This document shows, one piece after another, positions 45,866 through 56,875 of a stretch of DNA of 64,000 nucleotides. Within the stretch, counting starts at the first letter, position 1. Each line of letters starts with the position of its first letter. The position numbers and the translations under genes were made by a program. Source of the DNA: Paraconiothyrium sp. Pb-2020 (taxonomy: Eukaryota > Ascomycota > Dothideomycetes > Pleosporales > Didymosphaeriaceae); assembly GCA_022419385.1 (NCBI GenBank), contig JAJUBI010000002.1, positions 3,224,001 to 3,288,000 on the forward strand. Reading direction: 5' to 3'. The notes beneath the pieces were generated by a model that saw nothing but the letters and a program-made list of their open reading frames with translations, was not told where the DNA came from and searched no databases.

Positions 45866-46440
45866 CGCACAGGGTTTTTTACTTGAGACCTCTGTAACAT
45901 CACAATGCTCTTATACGATGGTTTATGATCCAAACCGAGCGTTGGACAGTACCGTATGGCGATAAGATTGAAAGCGGGGATTGGGCGCTAACTGCAAGGG
46001 GCATGTCGATTCCGCCTACTAGCTTGATGCTATTTATCATGAAGTCGATATCTGGCAGTTCGACCCCTTCAGATCTCTAATAGGAAGAACCTGCGTCATC
46101 GTCGCACCTTTCGCCATAATGTAAAGGCCAACAAGAACGAGCTCTGAGTTGTCAAGGCTGCAGACGCCGCCGCAGAGCCCTGTGAGTTTGTACGTTCGAC
46201 ACCCGGGTTCAGAGTCATCTCCTCGATCGACATATGTATCGGCAATCGTCGTCTTTCTCTTGTAATCTGGAGCTGACATGCTTATTTAGGATGAAGTGGG
46301 TCAAGTGTGCGGAAGCTGGTAGTCAAGGCAGTAGACTTGCGCATAAGCTAGGCAGCCACGACGTCCGTAAACCTTGAGATCGTACATGCACATCTCATCC
46401 TCCCGAGCACCCGACGGAAGCTTCGGGCTCACCTATTTCC
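45866..46440. other. Intergenic, amidase upstream region
   Basis: This 575-bp stretch holds the amidase promoter and the 3' end of the next minus-strand gene. An 80-codon frame at 46037-46279 has four cysteines but no signal peptide and no likeness to known effectors; I do not call it. Confidence 0.4.
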
Positions 46441-46977
46441 CTACTTACTCTCCCTCCATACGGCCTGGCACACCTCTGCCAGCGTCTCAATAACAACCAT
46501 ATGATCATCCCACTGTTTCAACCCACTGACAACCACCACACCAACCGGCCACTCCACGCCTTTCACATAAATCGGCACTCCGCCTCCATGAATCGCATAC
46601 TCCCCAGCCTTCGCCTCCCCACCAACCTTGCTTGCAAAAGCCTGCTCGTCACCATCATGTTTAATATGTAGCCGCCACGTGCTGGCGCCAAATCGAATGA
46701 CAGAGTTGCGCTTGCGCGCGATCCAGTAATCGTTGTCAAGTGTGGTGCCTTCGTGTGTGATGGCGTGGAAGAGGACGTGTGCCGGGGTGGAGACAGTGGA
46801 GATGTTAATGCAGGCTGGGGAAGGGAATGTAAGGAGTCGGGAGTGGAGGGCGGTGCCGAGACGGTAGGCAACCACAGCATTGAATTTTGGCAGTTCAGAT
46901 GCGCGTTCTTGTTCAATAATCTTTCCGATATCGCGTGGTGCTTCGCCTAAGGGCTTGAAGTCGGAAGGTGAAGCCAT
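46441..46977 (-). CDS. UPF0303 / haem-degrading-like (DUF336) protein
   Basis: One exon of 178 aa, close to yeast YBR137W (179 aa), a UPF0303 member linked to the tail-anchored-protein (Get) machinery. The family core is clear: INISTVSTPAHVLFHAITHE, GTTLDNDYWIARKRNSVIRF, GASTWRLHIK, AIHGGGVPIYVKGVEWPVGV and VVVSGLKQWDDHMVVIETL. The GGGVPI turn and the Trp-Asp-Asp-His segment are typical of the HbpS/DUF336 fold. The ATG at 46977 gives MASPSDFKPLG, matching the family length. The frame is open for 52 more codons upstream, but that part is low-complexity Gln/Ser and probably leader. Confidence 0.82.
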   Translation of the reverse strand: MASPSDFKPLGEAPRDIGKIIEQERASELPKFNAVVAYRLGTALHSRLLTFPSPACINISTVSTPAHVLFHAITHEGTTLDNDYWIARKRNSVIRFGASTWRLHIKHDGDEQAFASKVGGEAKAGEYAIHGGGVPIYVKGVEWPVGVVVVSGLKQWDDHMVVIETLAEVCQAVWRESK

Positions 46978-47913
46978 GATGGTGGGTTGTTGTTTCTGAA
47001 GACTGGAAGAATCCGACTCTTCCTCTCGTTGCATCAAAAAGGTATCACTGTTGTTCTTCTCGTAGAACTGTGTGTACGAGGGAGATTGATGGCGATTGAG
47101 ATGTACTTGATGTTGAGCACACTGTCTTTTCAATAATGTGTTTCGCCGAGAAGCCCCGAACGGTTAAAATTTCCGCATTTGCCTGTAGTGCGTCCCACTG
47201 TAGCTTACAGTTGCGACATCAATACACATACTAAGAGGCGTAGCTTAGCATATACACTCAACCCTGACGAGAACCAGGTAAACCGATGGTCTTCCTTCTT
47301 GACTGAAGTTTTTGCTGTAGCAGTAAGAGAAAGCGATGCTACCAGGTCACAAGGTACACCAGACCCTATCCCTCGGTAACAAGAAATTTTATGGATTGCT
47401 ACCTCGTACAGAAGCAGACTTTACCCCTATGAGTCATTGTATTGAGGTTCAACCCCTCTTGAGACGATGATTTGAAACATCAAGACTCCTTGACACCTGT
47501 CACGAATCTCTCATCACGCGACACATACCACATTCCAAGCTCTCACGCAGCTCAGCAGACGATCATCAGCATTTTCGAAACTTGGACATGGCGCGCATAA
47601 GGCTGGCGTACCCTCTGAGTAACACTACACACCATCGCATAACGTGCATGTGAGAGCACGCGAGCTTGATCTGCAACCCCTTCCCTCGCCTATTCAACCG
47701 GTTTCATCGCGCATAACTATCCGCATATAATAAACCTCCACTCAACATGAATGAAGGAATATCACGATACCCAAGGAGTGCAACAACCGTTCGGCGGACG
47801 CTGCGCGACATAACCTAGCGCAAGAAAGAGACGGGAAGCTGACAGGTAGCGATCGAGAACGAACCGAACTCCTAGACAATTCCTTGACAGGTCGACCCTG
47901 AACGTGGTACAAG
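46978..47913. other. Divergent intergenic region, nothing recognised
   Basis: This 936-bp stretch holds the promoters of the UPF0303 gene (left) and an SDR gene (right). AT-rich tracts and short frames only. Confidence 0.4.
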
Positions 47914-48627
47914 ATGCCGACATACTTTCTCACCGGCGCAAACCGTGGCATCGGCTTCGAACTCGTGCGCCAACTCTCGGCCTCTTCAAGCAACACCATC
48001 ATTGCTGCCGTGCGGTCGCGGAAAAGCGACCTAGCTGAGCTCAAGAGACTCGCTTTGTACACGCTTAACGTCCACATCATCGAATGCGACGTCTCCTCCA
48101 CCGACTCAATAGCCAGCCTAGAATTCCGCGTCGCGGAGATCCTTTCTAAAACAGGTGAAAACTTGAATTACCTGTTCAACGTTGCTGGCATCAACGCGAG
48201 CTCATCCGACACGTCTTTATCAATAGACCCTACATCCTTGCAAAGACATATGGACGTTAACGTGCTGGGGCCCGCAAAGATTGTAGAGACGCTGAGAAGG
48301 TATCTAGCGAGGGGCGCAGTGGTAATGAACCTGACCACTGGGCTGGCGAGCTTGACGGTTGCGAGGGATGTATCAAAGTGCTGCACGTATTCGATTAGTA
48401 AAGCGGCGCAGAATATGCTCTCCCTACATCAAGCCAAGGATCTGAAGCGGAACCATGCGATAGTAATATGTATGGATCCAGGGTGGGTGAAGACGAGGAT
48501 GGGTGGGAAGGGTGCGATGGTGGAGCCGGAGGTTAGCATATCGGGTATGTTGGAAGTTCTTTCTGGGCTGAGGAAGGAGGATAGTGGCAAGTTCTTTCGG
48601 TTTGACGGGGGGCAGATACCGTGGTAA
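47914..48627 (+). CDS. Short-chain dehydrogenase/reductase
   Basis: One exon of 237 aa, NAD(P)-dependent. Cofactor motif TGANRGIG is at residues 7-14, AAVRSRKSD is the coenzyme-preference loop (the Arg residues suggest NADPH), NVAGI replaces the usual NNAG, VMNLTTGLAS carries the catalytic Ser/Thr region, and YSISKAA holds Tyr and Lys. The C-terminal MDPGWVKTRMGG is the typical PGxVxT block. It resembles the small carbonyl-reductase-type SDRs such as those near sniffer/carbonyl reductase. The substrate is unknown. It is intact, unlike the SDR at 33546. Confidence 0.87.
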   Translation: MPTYFLTGANRGIGFELVRQLSASSSNTIIAAVRSRKSDLAELKRLALYTLNVHIIECDVSSTDSIASLEFRVAEILSKTGENLNYLFNVAGINASSSDTSLSIDPTSLQRHMDVNVLGPAKIVETLRRYLARGAVVMNLTTGLASLTVARDVSKCCTYSISKAAQNMLSLHQAKDLKRNHAIVICMDPGWVKTRMGGKGAMVEPEVSISGMLEVLSGLRKEDSGKFFRFDGGQIPW

Positions 48628-48864
48628 TGGATAACTCAAATCATGTAGATTGGTCGCGGCGATGGGACTTGATATAGTAGGAGGGAGAGGAGCGCGGAAT
48701 CGCACGCGAAATGACGCGACGCCGTGCCTCGGCTTTGCTGATAGACAGTTGCCCCGCCAGTGCTCTCAGTATCCCGGTATACCACATCGCAACACTCCCA
48801 TGAGATACACGTATATATAGCGCATCCAATGCCCCGAACACGCCGTCAAAATCGCGACGCAGAC

Positions 48865-49376
48865 ATGGAAGCCGCCCTGAAAGTTTTCTTCGCCACGCTT
48901 CGCTGTAGCAGGCGCTTCCTCAGACCCCTCCAAGTTCGGCCATAAAGGTACCTAGGTCTCGAATCAACCTTACTTTAACACATGTAGCTCATGTTTGCGC
49001 AGTCTTCGCCTGGTATCTCCGTCACTCCCTCCCGGCAACGCCGTTAAATCCAAGATCTCCCACCATAGACGTCCTCTCCCGATCCCACACCACGATCGCT
49101 TCGCCCTCGCAGCTGCAAGACCCGTCTTCATACTCTTTGTCTGTTATCACGCCGCCAGCTGTGACGAAGCAGTTGCTCAAGGAAGCCAAGGAGGCGGGTA
49201 TATCAGCGGTGTGGCTACAGCCGGGGACGTTCGATGATGAGGTTCTAGAGTATGCGAGGCAGGAATTCGAGGCTGCGATTGGGGGCAACGGGGGCAATGG
49301 TGGAGAAGGATGGTGCGTGCTAGTCGACGGGGAGGAGGGATTGAAAATCGCGGGGAGAGAGTGGTCGAGGCTGTGA
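48865..49376 (+). pseudogene. CoA-binding domain protein with N-terminal frameshift
   Basis: The body is a Rossmann CoA-binding protein (YccU-like). After a 55-nt intron at 48948-49002 the frame reads VFAWYLRHSLPATPLNPRSP, SVITPPAVTKQLLKEAKEAG, ISAVWLQPGTFDDEVLEYAR and ends GEGWCVLVDGEEGLKIAGRE. The exon before it should give FAVAGASSDPSKFGHK, and does at 48896-48947, but the only start (MEAALKVFF at 48865) is in another frame, and the FAVAG frame has a TGA just upstream. Loss of two bases from a CT repeat near 48886-48890 (TTTTCTTCG) would explain it. Either this allele is broken, or there is a sequence error or unseen upstream exon. The remaining protein would be about 170 aa, the normal size. 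Confidence 0.72.
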
Positions 49377-50440
49377 GGAGAGAGGACTGTGAGATGAGTA
49401 TGAAAGGAATTGCAAGACTTGAGCCCAATACGAAGGTTGGGGCTTCGCTAGACTCTGATGATTGCCATAATTTCGCGTGGGCTTCTTGAGCCGGGCCGAC
49501 GGGCACACAAGGAACGTACAGTAGGATAGGCACGCACTAGACAATGGGGGGCAACGCGACTGTCCGATATCCCTGTAGATTGATTGCAGGTTCTCGGGTG
49601 GGTGCGTCTCCAAAACATTGGCAGCACGAAGCTGCAAGCCATACATCCGAGGACGATTCAAGACTGCATTGGGCAACAGGAGCTTATACTGTGCCCCATC
49701 TATGAATACCTCATGACTACATATTGTCATTTATATTATAGATTACGAAAGTAGGAATACGACTTCGGTGCCCTGTTCGAGTAACCATGACCACCTCATA
49801 GATCAATTTCAGCCCACCCCACCCGCATGAGAGCCCAACGCATTCCTGCCCTGACCCTTCTATCCTCTCGTTCCTCTAATACCTAGATAAACATAAAAAG
49901 CCCAAGATTCTGGCCAGCTTAGCCACATATACGGAGACCATGCAAGCTACTACCGAAGTGTCGTGGCCCCTTACGATTGGCCCTTGATCCGCCCCGGCCT
50001 CAAATGTAGTATAGAGGATTCTATGTGGAGAGCACGGGGAAACGGGAAGAAAGAAGACTCATGTAACTGAAGGATTGTGCATACGCAGCGAATGGTGCGA
50101 CATATGTATGTGTTTTCATGCATGTGATAGCGGAAAGGTGCTGCTGTATAACATAAAAGTATTGGTCGGGAAGATGGCTGCAGGGAGTAATGCTGCGATT
50201 CGTTGCGATTGGGTGAACATCTGGACCACTGCTTGCTAGATGTTCAGAATACGTTGACGCATCTTGGTTGGATAGTGGTGTTCGATGAATCCGGAAGTAA
50301 AAGTCGAGAAGAAGAGGTGTCGAAAGAGGGAACCAATTGAAGACGTAAGCTACGAAGAGTGTCGGAGTAGTAGCAAAGTCCCAGCAATCTGAGCGCTTAG
50401 AAAAACACTCTCGTGCAATCATCATCTTCCTCGTCTTCAC
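49377..50440. other. Convergent intergenic region, nothing recognised
   Basis: This 1.06-kb stretch lies between two convergent genes. It holds 3' sequences and short frames without likeness to proteins. Confidence 0.4.
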
Positions 50441-51937
50441 CTAGCATCCACAACTCATCAACTCTCTTAATCTTCCCTTCACTTCCCTCGAGCTCATCAT
50501 CGGCCCGCATAACACAGCTGAAACAACACTCCACCCGTTGACGCCCGATGCATAGAAGGCTTCGGCTGCTGCAGCATCTCGACTACCACACCGAATCAAT
50601 CTGTAGATCTGCCTGCCGTTGAAGTGGGCCCCATGAATAAACGGCTCGCTGGCCTGACAAGTAGAGAGAACCACATGATAAATTAAGGGGGTTCCGTCCA
50701 ACGCTTCGCTCTTCTCGTCTGTGCAGATTGGGCAGGCACCTGAGAAGGCATCATCGATGGTGTGCCCTGCAGTGCAATCGAAGAGGTCGTCGTCTGTCGG
50801 TGTGACAAGCGCAGATGAAGCCCATATACGTGGAGTCTCAAGGCTGACAGGTCTTGCATTCTCCAAGGGTTGAAGCTCTTCGATGTCCGGTCCCGACGTT
50901 TCAAGTGTTTCCTGCTGACGTAGCCATGAACGCTTGGGCTTCTGGTACCAGACGTCAGTACCACCATGCTGAAGGATCCACTTGAGCTCTTCAAAGTCGG
51001 CGATTTGGGCGCGGTGGGTAGTCACGAGCACGTTACGTTTGAAGGGCGTAATGCGAACCACACGGCCCATGTCGAGCAGTGAATCTCCAGAGTATTGGAC
51101 AGGTATCAGATCTGCTGGTGCTGAAGCCTCCTTGTACTCGTCGTCCTGGATACGTAGTTCGCGAGATCTGGTCGGCTTGTATGGCGGCGAAGTAGGAGGC
51201 GGCGGAGCCATTGGCATCGGAGGAGGAACCTTGCTCACATAAACTGGTGTCACGCTAAGAAAAGATCCAGATCAACTCACTGGAGCTGCCATGCGTTGTA
51301 GCGGAAAAGGAGGCGGCGGCACCACTACTTGCGCAAGTGGTGGCGGAGGTAGAGTCATTGCTGGAAGTGGTGGAGGTGGCTAGTAACGTCAGTCAATGTT
51401 TTCGAAAGCTGGAACGTCTAGAGTTTACTGGAGGCATTGAAATTGTCGGCTTTGAAGAAGGTCAGCCCTAGATTTCCAAAAGAGCATTTCACCTACGTTG
51501 TAAGAAGGAGAAGGTGGCGGGGGGATTTGCGTCTTCTTCTTGAGCTTTGCGCGGGCTTCTGGTGCCAACCAGCCCGATGTTGGACCATTGTAAACAGGCG
51601 GTGGTGGTAGGCTGATTGTGTGAGGGAGTTTAGAAGGTTCACCCACCTGCGCTAATCTGTCATTCTGCTGACAACTCCCCCGACAGCAGTGTTGAAGTCC
51701 TGCTGAATTTCTAGGTATTGGCGGATAGGCAGACAATCCAGATTTAGATCTGAAAGCGAGTCCACACGGAGTACTTCTCGGCCCTGGACCAGTAAGGCTT
51801 GGCGAAGTTTGTGAATGATTATGTGGAAACTCTTTCAGACTGGAAGCGTTCGTTCCGTCTAAAGACTCAACTAAAGTGGAGGAAATCAACTGCATTGACG
51901 GCCCGCTTTCGACGAAAACTAGATCATCTGAAGCCAT
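50441..51937 (-). CDS. Proline-rich protein of unknown function
   Basis: Proposed exons are 51937-51497, 51449-51429 (a 21-nt microexon), 51379-51281 and 51229-50441, with introns of 47, 49 and 51 nt. The join gives PTISMPPPPPPLPAMTLPP and AAPVPPPMPMAPPPP in one frame, 449 aa in total. The N-terminal 150 residues are Ser/Pro-rich. A polyproline centre follows (possible WH1, SH3 or profilin ligand). The C-terminal 190 residues are globular-looking (DFEELKWILQHGGTDVWYQK, FIHGAHFNGRQIYRLIRCGS, GWSVVSAVLCGPMMSSREVK) with a lone CPIC pair. I do not recognise the family. The first exon could splice straight to the third without changing frame, so the microexon may be optional. Confidence 0.6.
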
Positions 51938-54497
51938 TGCAAAAAGCTCGTATGGTTGTACTGTTTCTCCTGTCGGTTCAAATGAGATGAAGTAAAAGAG
52001 GTGCTGGAGTTCGTAGCACTCAGGTCAATGCACATGAAGGTCGATTTCCTTCGCAGGAGACGACCCAGATATAGTGTCCGCTTGCCTTAGAGAAGAGCCA
52101 GCCTCTCACAGTTGTGTACGTAGCAAGGCTGCACTCCCTAGGCGTAAAGATGGAAGCCGTTATCCTGTATAGCTGAGCAAAATGAGGCCCATCAGGTGCT
52201 GACGAGCCGCCTGTTCATAAGATTTGCATGCTGCAGTACGACCATCGGTAAATCAAGCTGCGACCCCCATTCGAGAGCACAAGCTTAGATTGCAAGTCAT
52301 CTGCACTCGTATGTGGATGGTGGTTTAGGGCTATCGATCGGTATGAATCAGACCAGTGGAAGGCAGTGCCACCTAATCGTACAGCGCGCCAGCAGAGAAA
52401 GCAAAGCTACGTGTACCCAGTGATGTGGATGACCCGAGGCCTTGCTTTAGAAAAGGGTGTTACGTTGCTAGGATATTGAGTGGTTGGAAGCCTCGTCAAG
52501 TTAGGAAACGGTGATTCCGGTCGTGGCGTCGCTGAAATACGTATGACCTAGCAGAGAAATCGCCTCATTGTGCCTGTACTCCTCGTGGCTGAGGTGTTGC
52601 AAGAGACAGAGTACTGCGTGCCGCTGAAGACTAAGTCTGACAACGTATCAGTTTGAAGGGATCTTCGGTGTAACGTAGGACATATCTACCATATGAACAA
52701 GCCGTTTTGGTCCCAGCCAACATATAGTTATGGGAATAAAGGAAGTCTCTGGTGGAGAGTCGATGAAGCCTCTGATTGGGGGCTAAAAGCCTAGGGAACC
52801 CTAGCAAGCCAGGTCTCGGGTTATGTTTTACATTGATCAACGAGAAAAAGCAGGCTTTCCAATAGTGACTAAACAGGCAAAGCCTCACTCTGTATTGGCA
52901 CGTCGCTCGACGAAGGACAATCGACAATCGTGCGGTCAACTCCAAGGGAAACAATCATCGCTACGTCTGGTGAGATAAGGACTTTCGTACAGCAGCCGAG
53001 TCCTTGGAAAAATATGGCCCTTTCAGAACAGAGGTATCGGTGACGGGAGGAAACCGGTGAGGATCAAATCTACAAGGACCAGCCGACTCTATGACGAGGA
53101 TCATGCGGTTTATACTTCATCCCGGAAGACCGCTTGGCCAGGCTGCGTCGGCAGTGAGCAAGAGAACGTGATTGTGATCGAGCACAGTCTAGGCACCATA
53201 ATAGGCTTCTAAGGTTGAAACGACGGGTACCAAGCGAATTGCAGCAGTCCACCCTAATCCGATCGCCTTCATCGGCAACGAGAAGCTTGTCTAGATGTCA
53301 ATATCCTTGATTGTGTTCCTAGTCCCAGTAATAATTTCAAAACTTGTATTTCGCTGCGCAAGTTCAGAAGCGACCCACGCTGTCAACACGAAATGTTGTC
53401 AATTGAGCGGTGTGCCGATGCATGAGATGGCTGCAGAAGCAACCAATGGTGCGCCGATAAATTGTAAGCCAAATCGACTGTGAAGTCCTGGTGCGAAGAA
53501 GAGTATAGCGATTTCTAAAACTTTCACAATCGTATTCTGGAGTTCGATAACGGATGTGCTTTCAGCTGCACGTTCCATATCCAAGCGATCGTGAGGCTGA
53601 ATCGAACCAGTGCGATCATCCTGAGTCATGGACCAAGAGATCCTGAAAGCCGGATTGGACTTTCACCCATATATCTTGCAGTATCCGAACGGATAGGACG
53701 GATTGTACGATGGTGTGCCGAGAACTTGGTCTGCTGAGCAGTCAAATCCCGGCCCTTTTCGGGAACGCGGTGAAGCGCCGAAGCAACCCCGTCTGTGGCA
53801 AAGCAAACCAGTAGCCATATCGAGTCCCCATCTCTTACAAAAATCATGTCATTGGACTGTGAAGATGAGGCAATAGGGACTGTCATGTGAGGGGAGTAGG
53901 AGGGGAGACGAAATGGTATCGCAACCGTTCACCTGGGAGTGTTTCTTATCCTAGGCCATTGCTTGGAACAGCTATTGTCAGTGGTACGCCAAAAGTACGA
54001 GATAGGATACGATCACCATCAAGTCTTGTAAAATGAGGCGATGGAGGGTTGCACTTTGGAGATCATCTTCGTTGCGAAGGTACGAGCGTATAGGTCGTAT
54101 ACAAGTATCATTGGATAAAGATAGTCTCCACAACATTCGACAAGCAGTTTCGAGCCGCAAACAGCATCTTCAGACAAGACCCAAGATAGATGTTGAGATA
54201 GAGACTAAGGTCTTCCTACTTTTGTATGACCGGTGCAGGTGGTCCGAGCTCGGTGCTGCGCTAGATCAAATAAGGGTTAGCTGAGCATGGCCAGGAAGGC
54301 GCATCATCATGTCCCGAGCTACTCCAAGGTCGGCATCTCTACCCACGCCCTGCCATCACCGCTCGACGCTCCCGTCGCTTCTCACTATTCGCGCCAGCTT
54401 GAAAACCCCCGCATTTGAAGACCAGCGTTCCCATCGCCGCCCACTGTCCAGTCGGTAGCGCGTGTCGCCGCCTAGCGATAACCCAGACCAGAGCGCC
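51938..54497. other. Gene-poor intergenic region with possible exon remnants
   Basis: This 2.56-kb stretch lies between two divergent genes. On the minus strand, 53886-53626 (MTVPIASSSQSNDMIFVRDG...) and 53629-53399 (ERAAESTSVIELQNTIVKVL...) read somewhat like protein and overlap by a TGA/ATG. A further run after 53399 (FVLTAWVASELAQRNTSFEI) is in another frame. They may be exons or relics of one small gene, but no family is recognised and no full model can be built. The rest is uninformative. Confidence 0.3.
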
Positions 54498-54957
54498 ATG
54501 GCGAACGGGTATGACCGACCACCTCTTCGAGATTCGTGAACGTGAAATTAAAACATACAGATGGGCGCCCTTCATCGGCCTCGTGGTCGTCGCGATATTC
54601 TGCGGAGCCGCGTGGTTCCTGTCCCCTAAAGGCGAGGAACAAACGTACGTCAAGCTCGCCCGGATCACCCTTCTTCTCCTCGCACTTCAAGGCTTCTACT
54701 ATGGTCTACGATCCTGAACCTGCAATGATCTAGATCATAATACCGGGTCTACTTCTCGGGGACGGCTGGAAGAGTGGCGTGGGATGGACACAGTATGGAA
54801 CGACGGCTGATGAGGAAACAGTATCTGGAGATCGACGCTTGTCCTTTCCGCCTCGGCTATGTACATCATGTGGGCGATAACGTTCCTCGCACAACTGAAC
54901 CCGCTCATCACTCCGGTGCGCCAAGATCTACGAGGTCCTGAGGATTCGCACCGCTAG
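54498..54957 (+). CDS. VMA9: V-ATPase V0 subunit e
   Basis: This small, very hydrophobic subunit of the vacuolar proton pump's membrane sector is required for V0 assembly. Exons are 54498-54508 (11 nt), 54561-54644 and 54822-54957, with introns of 52 and 177 nt, giving 76 aa. The spliced product begins MANGWAPFIGLVVVAIFCGA, continues AWFLSPKGEEQTIWRSTLVL and ends SASAMYIMWAITFLAQLNPL plus ITPVRQDLRGPEDSHR. The AWF-SPKGE-QT-WRSTL and MWAITFLAQL-PLI blocks and two helices are diagnostic of fungal Vma9. Length is as expected (about 73-80). Reading through both introns gives a different, misleading 100-residue frame (54415-54717). Confidence 0.93.
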
Positions 54958-55379
54958 GCAACGAGAGCAGACGCAGGACGACGAGGATAAAATGGATGGG
55001 GCTACACTTCGGAAGAGTGGCACGGAAGGACAGAAGCGGACTTCGCATACTATGACAGGCTAAAGTATGACGAAGTGAAACCATAAAGGCGGAGAAGGTT
55101 CGGAAGAGGACGAAAGGTATCGACTTCCGTGAGCAGCGGTCTGTATTGTCTATGAATACTTGGGTTTTAGCATGGGATGGACGGCGCTGTACAATTAAGA
55201 TTGATCAAGCATCATTTTCAAATACTGTCACAGCCACAATTAACATCGTAGTATCATCAGCACATGGGTGATTTGCATGCATCAGCTGTGTCATGCACAA
55301 CCGGAAAGATCCTTCCGCTGTTGTGATAGATGACATAGACGTTGACCTCGCACAGCTTGTATATCTACTACCTGCCAAC
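54958..55379. other. Convergent spacer
   Basis: This 422-bp spacer lies between the Vma9 and Arv1 stops, both pointing inward. 3' sequence only. Confidence 0.4.
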
Positions 55380-56360
55380 TTACAGCCCCAACAATTCCAT
55401 CCCCTGGACAATTGCCTCCTTTGCCTTCCCCAACAACCCTATCCCATCACTCAGCCCAACAGCTCCTAGTATCGTACTACTGACCGCACCCCTACACGCC
55501 GCCCCAATCCCAACGAGCACGCCCGCCCTCAAATACCCGCAACCCACCAAAATCTCCACCGCAGCCACATTGTTAACCCCCACCGCCCATCCCACCGCCG
55601 CCGCGCTGCTCTTCAGATCGTAGTCCCATATAATCAGCAGTATCGGGAATAGCTTTGTGCAACTCGACACCAATAACGCCGTGCTCAGCGCGTTTTTTTG
55701 CGGAAAGTACGGAAGGATGGGGCGCAGGAAGACAGGAAGGCGGGTAGGCGGTATGGAGCACAGAGAGCGGATGGGGACGTGGAAGGCCATGGTAGAGAGA
55801 GCGACGAGAAAGAGGTAGAAGAGGTATTGGAGGATGAGGGGTTGGGAAGGAAGAGTGGAAGCGGGTGAGTGGGTGCAGGGACAAGCGATGCTGTGGTTGC
55901 AAGAATAGGCTAGATGACCGGTCGCGGGGAAGGATGCTTTTTCGATGCGGGCCCAGGTCAGGTAGACGTCGAAGAGAAGAAGGAGGGTGCCGAGGCGGAA
56001 GATGGATCGCTGAAATGCCTTGCGCGTCAGTAAGAACTCCAACTCTCTTCATAGGGGTCTCAGCATACATCGAAGCGGTCATCATCTCGCCCGAGCTTGT
56101 TGAAGAGTAGATGTCTGTACACCTATAATTACGATGTCAGCAACAGACGATGTTGCATATGATGTAGATACCTGCGGCTTTATGAGGACTAGGTCGATGA
56201 ATATAACGACAAAGTCATGCTCAATGTACTTGTCTGCGAAGCGTTTGCAACGAGGGCATTGTGTAAGGCGAACACCCTTGCCGAGCGCGCGGTCATCTGC
56301 TTTACTGTATGAGGTATATAGCGTTTGGACAGGGGCACGGCATTCAATGCAGATAGGCAT
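55380..56360 (-). CDS. ARV1: Sterol homeostasis protein Arv1
   Basis: Arv1 is an ER membrane protein needed for sterol and GPI/sphingolipid distribution. Exons are 56360-56172, 56122-56069 (54 nt) and 56009-55380, with 49- and 59-nt introns, giving 290 aa. The N-terminal Arv1 homology domain is complete: a zinc ribbon with CIEC and CPRC pairs (residues 4-7 and 35-38), then FADKYIEHDFVVIFIDLVLI and KPQVYRHLLFNKL. The second join (DDDRFDRSIFRLGTLLLLFD) restores DVYLTWARIEKA. Hydrophobic segments follow (PLILQYLFYLFLVALSTMAF, ALLVSSCTKLFPILLIIWDY, AAAVGWAVGVNNVAAVEILV). The first exon's ATG gives MPICIECRAPV, the family start. Confidence 0.95.
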
Positions 56361-56875
56361 GGCACCTGCGCCCTGGGTAAGAATTGGTCGGGCGTGCGCT
56401 AGATGTGTTGTTTTCCAGATGATACATGTTCTCATCTTACTAAAAACATGGCGGAACGGAGTTTATTCAGGTGCAGCACGTTAAGACCGAGGCACCTTCG
56501 AGAACACAGCATGCGTATGTGCTCATACTCATTATTCGTTATTCCTTCTCGTGAATGGTATTTTACAGAATGTAAACAGGACATAGAAAAGAGCAAAGAA
56601 ATGACATCCGTGTAGGCCTGCGCCATACCCAGCCGTCCGGTCCAGTAACACTCGCAGAAGTCACGCGGAATATGGAAACAACGCAGATCCGACCGTTATG
56701 TTCGTGCATTTCAAATGACAGCCGAGGAAAGCTGAACTCATAATCGAAGATCATGATATTGCCAAAAAATTCCCACTGCTCTTCAATTCATAACGCCTCT
56801 AGGTGAGGGTAGCCATCATCGCAGCAACAAGCTTGGGCTTCGGCTCCCGACGGCCTATCCAGAATCAACGCCATC
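56361..56875. other. Intergenic, ARV1 upstream region
   Basis: This 515-bp stretch holds the Arv1 promoter and the 3' end of the gene behind it. No other signal. Confidence 0.4.

Noticed and set aside
46037..46279. 80-residue frame with four cysteines upstream of the amidase gene
   Set aside because: No signal peptide, no family likeness and no conserved cysteine spacing; could be chance.
52631..52954. 107-residue minus-strand frame
   Set aside because: No motif, isolated, composition as expected for noncoding sequence.
54415..54717. 100-residue two-helix protein
   Set aside because: It is a read-through of VMA9 introns; the spliced model matches the V-ATPase subunit e family.
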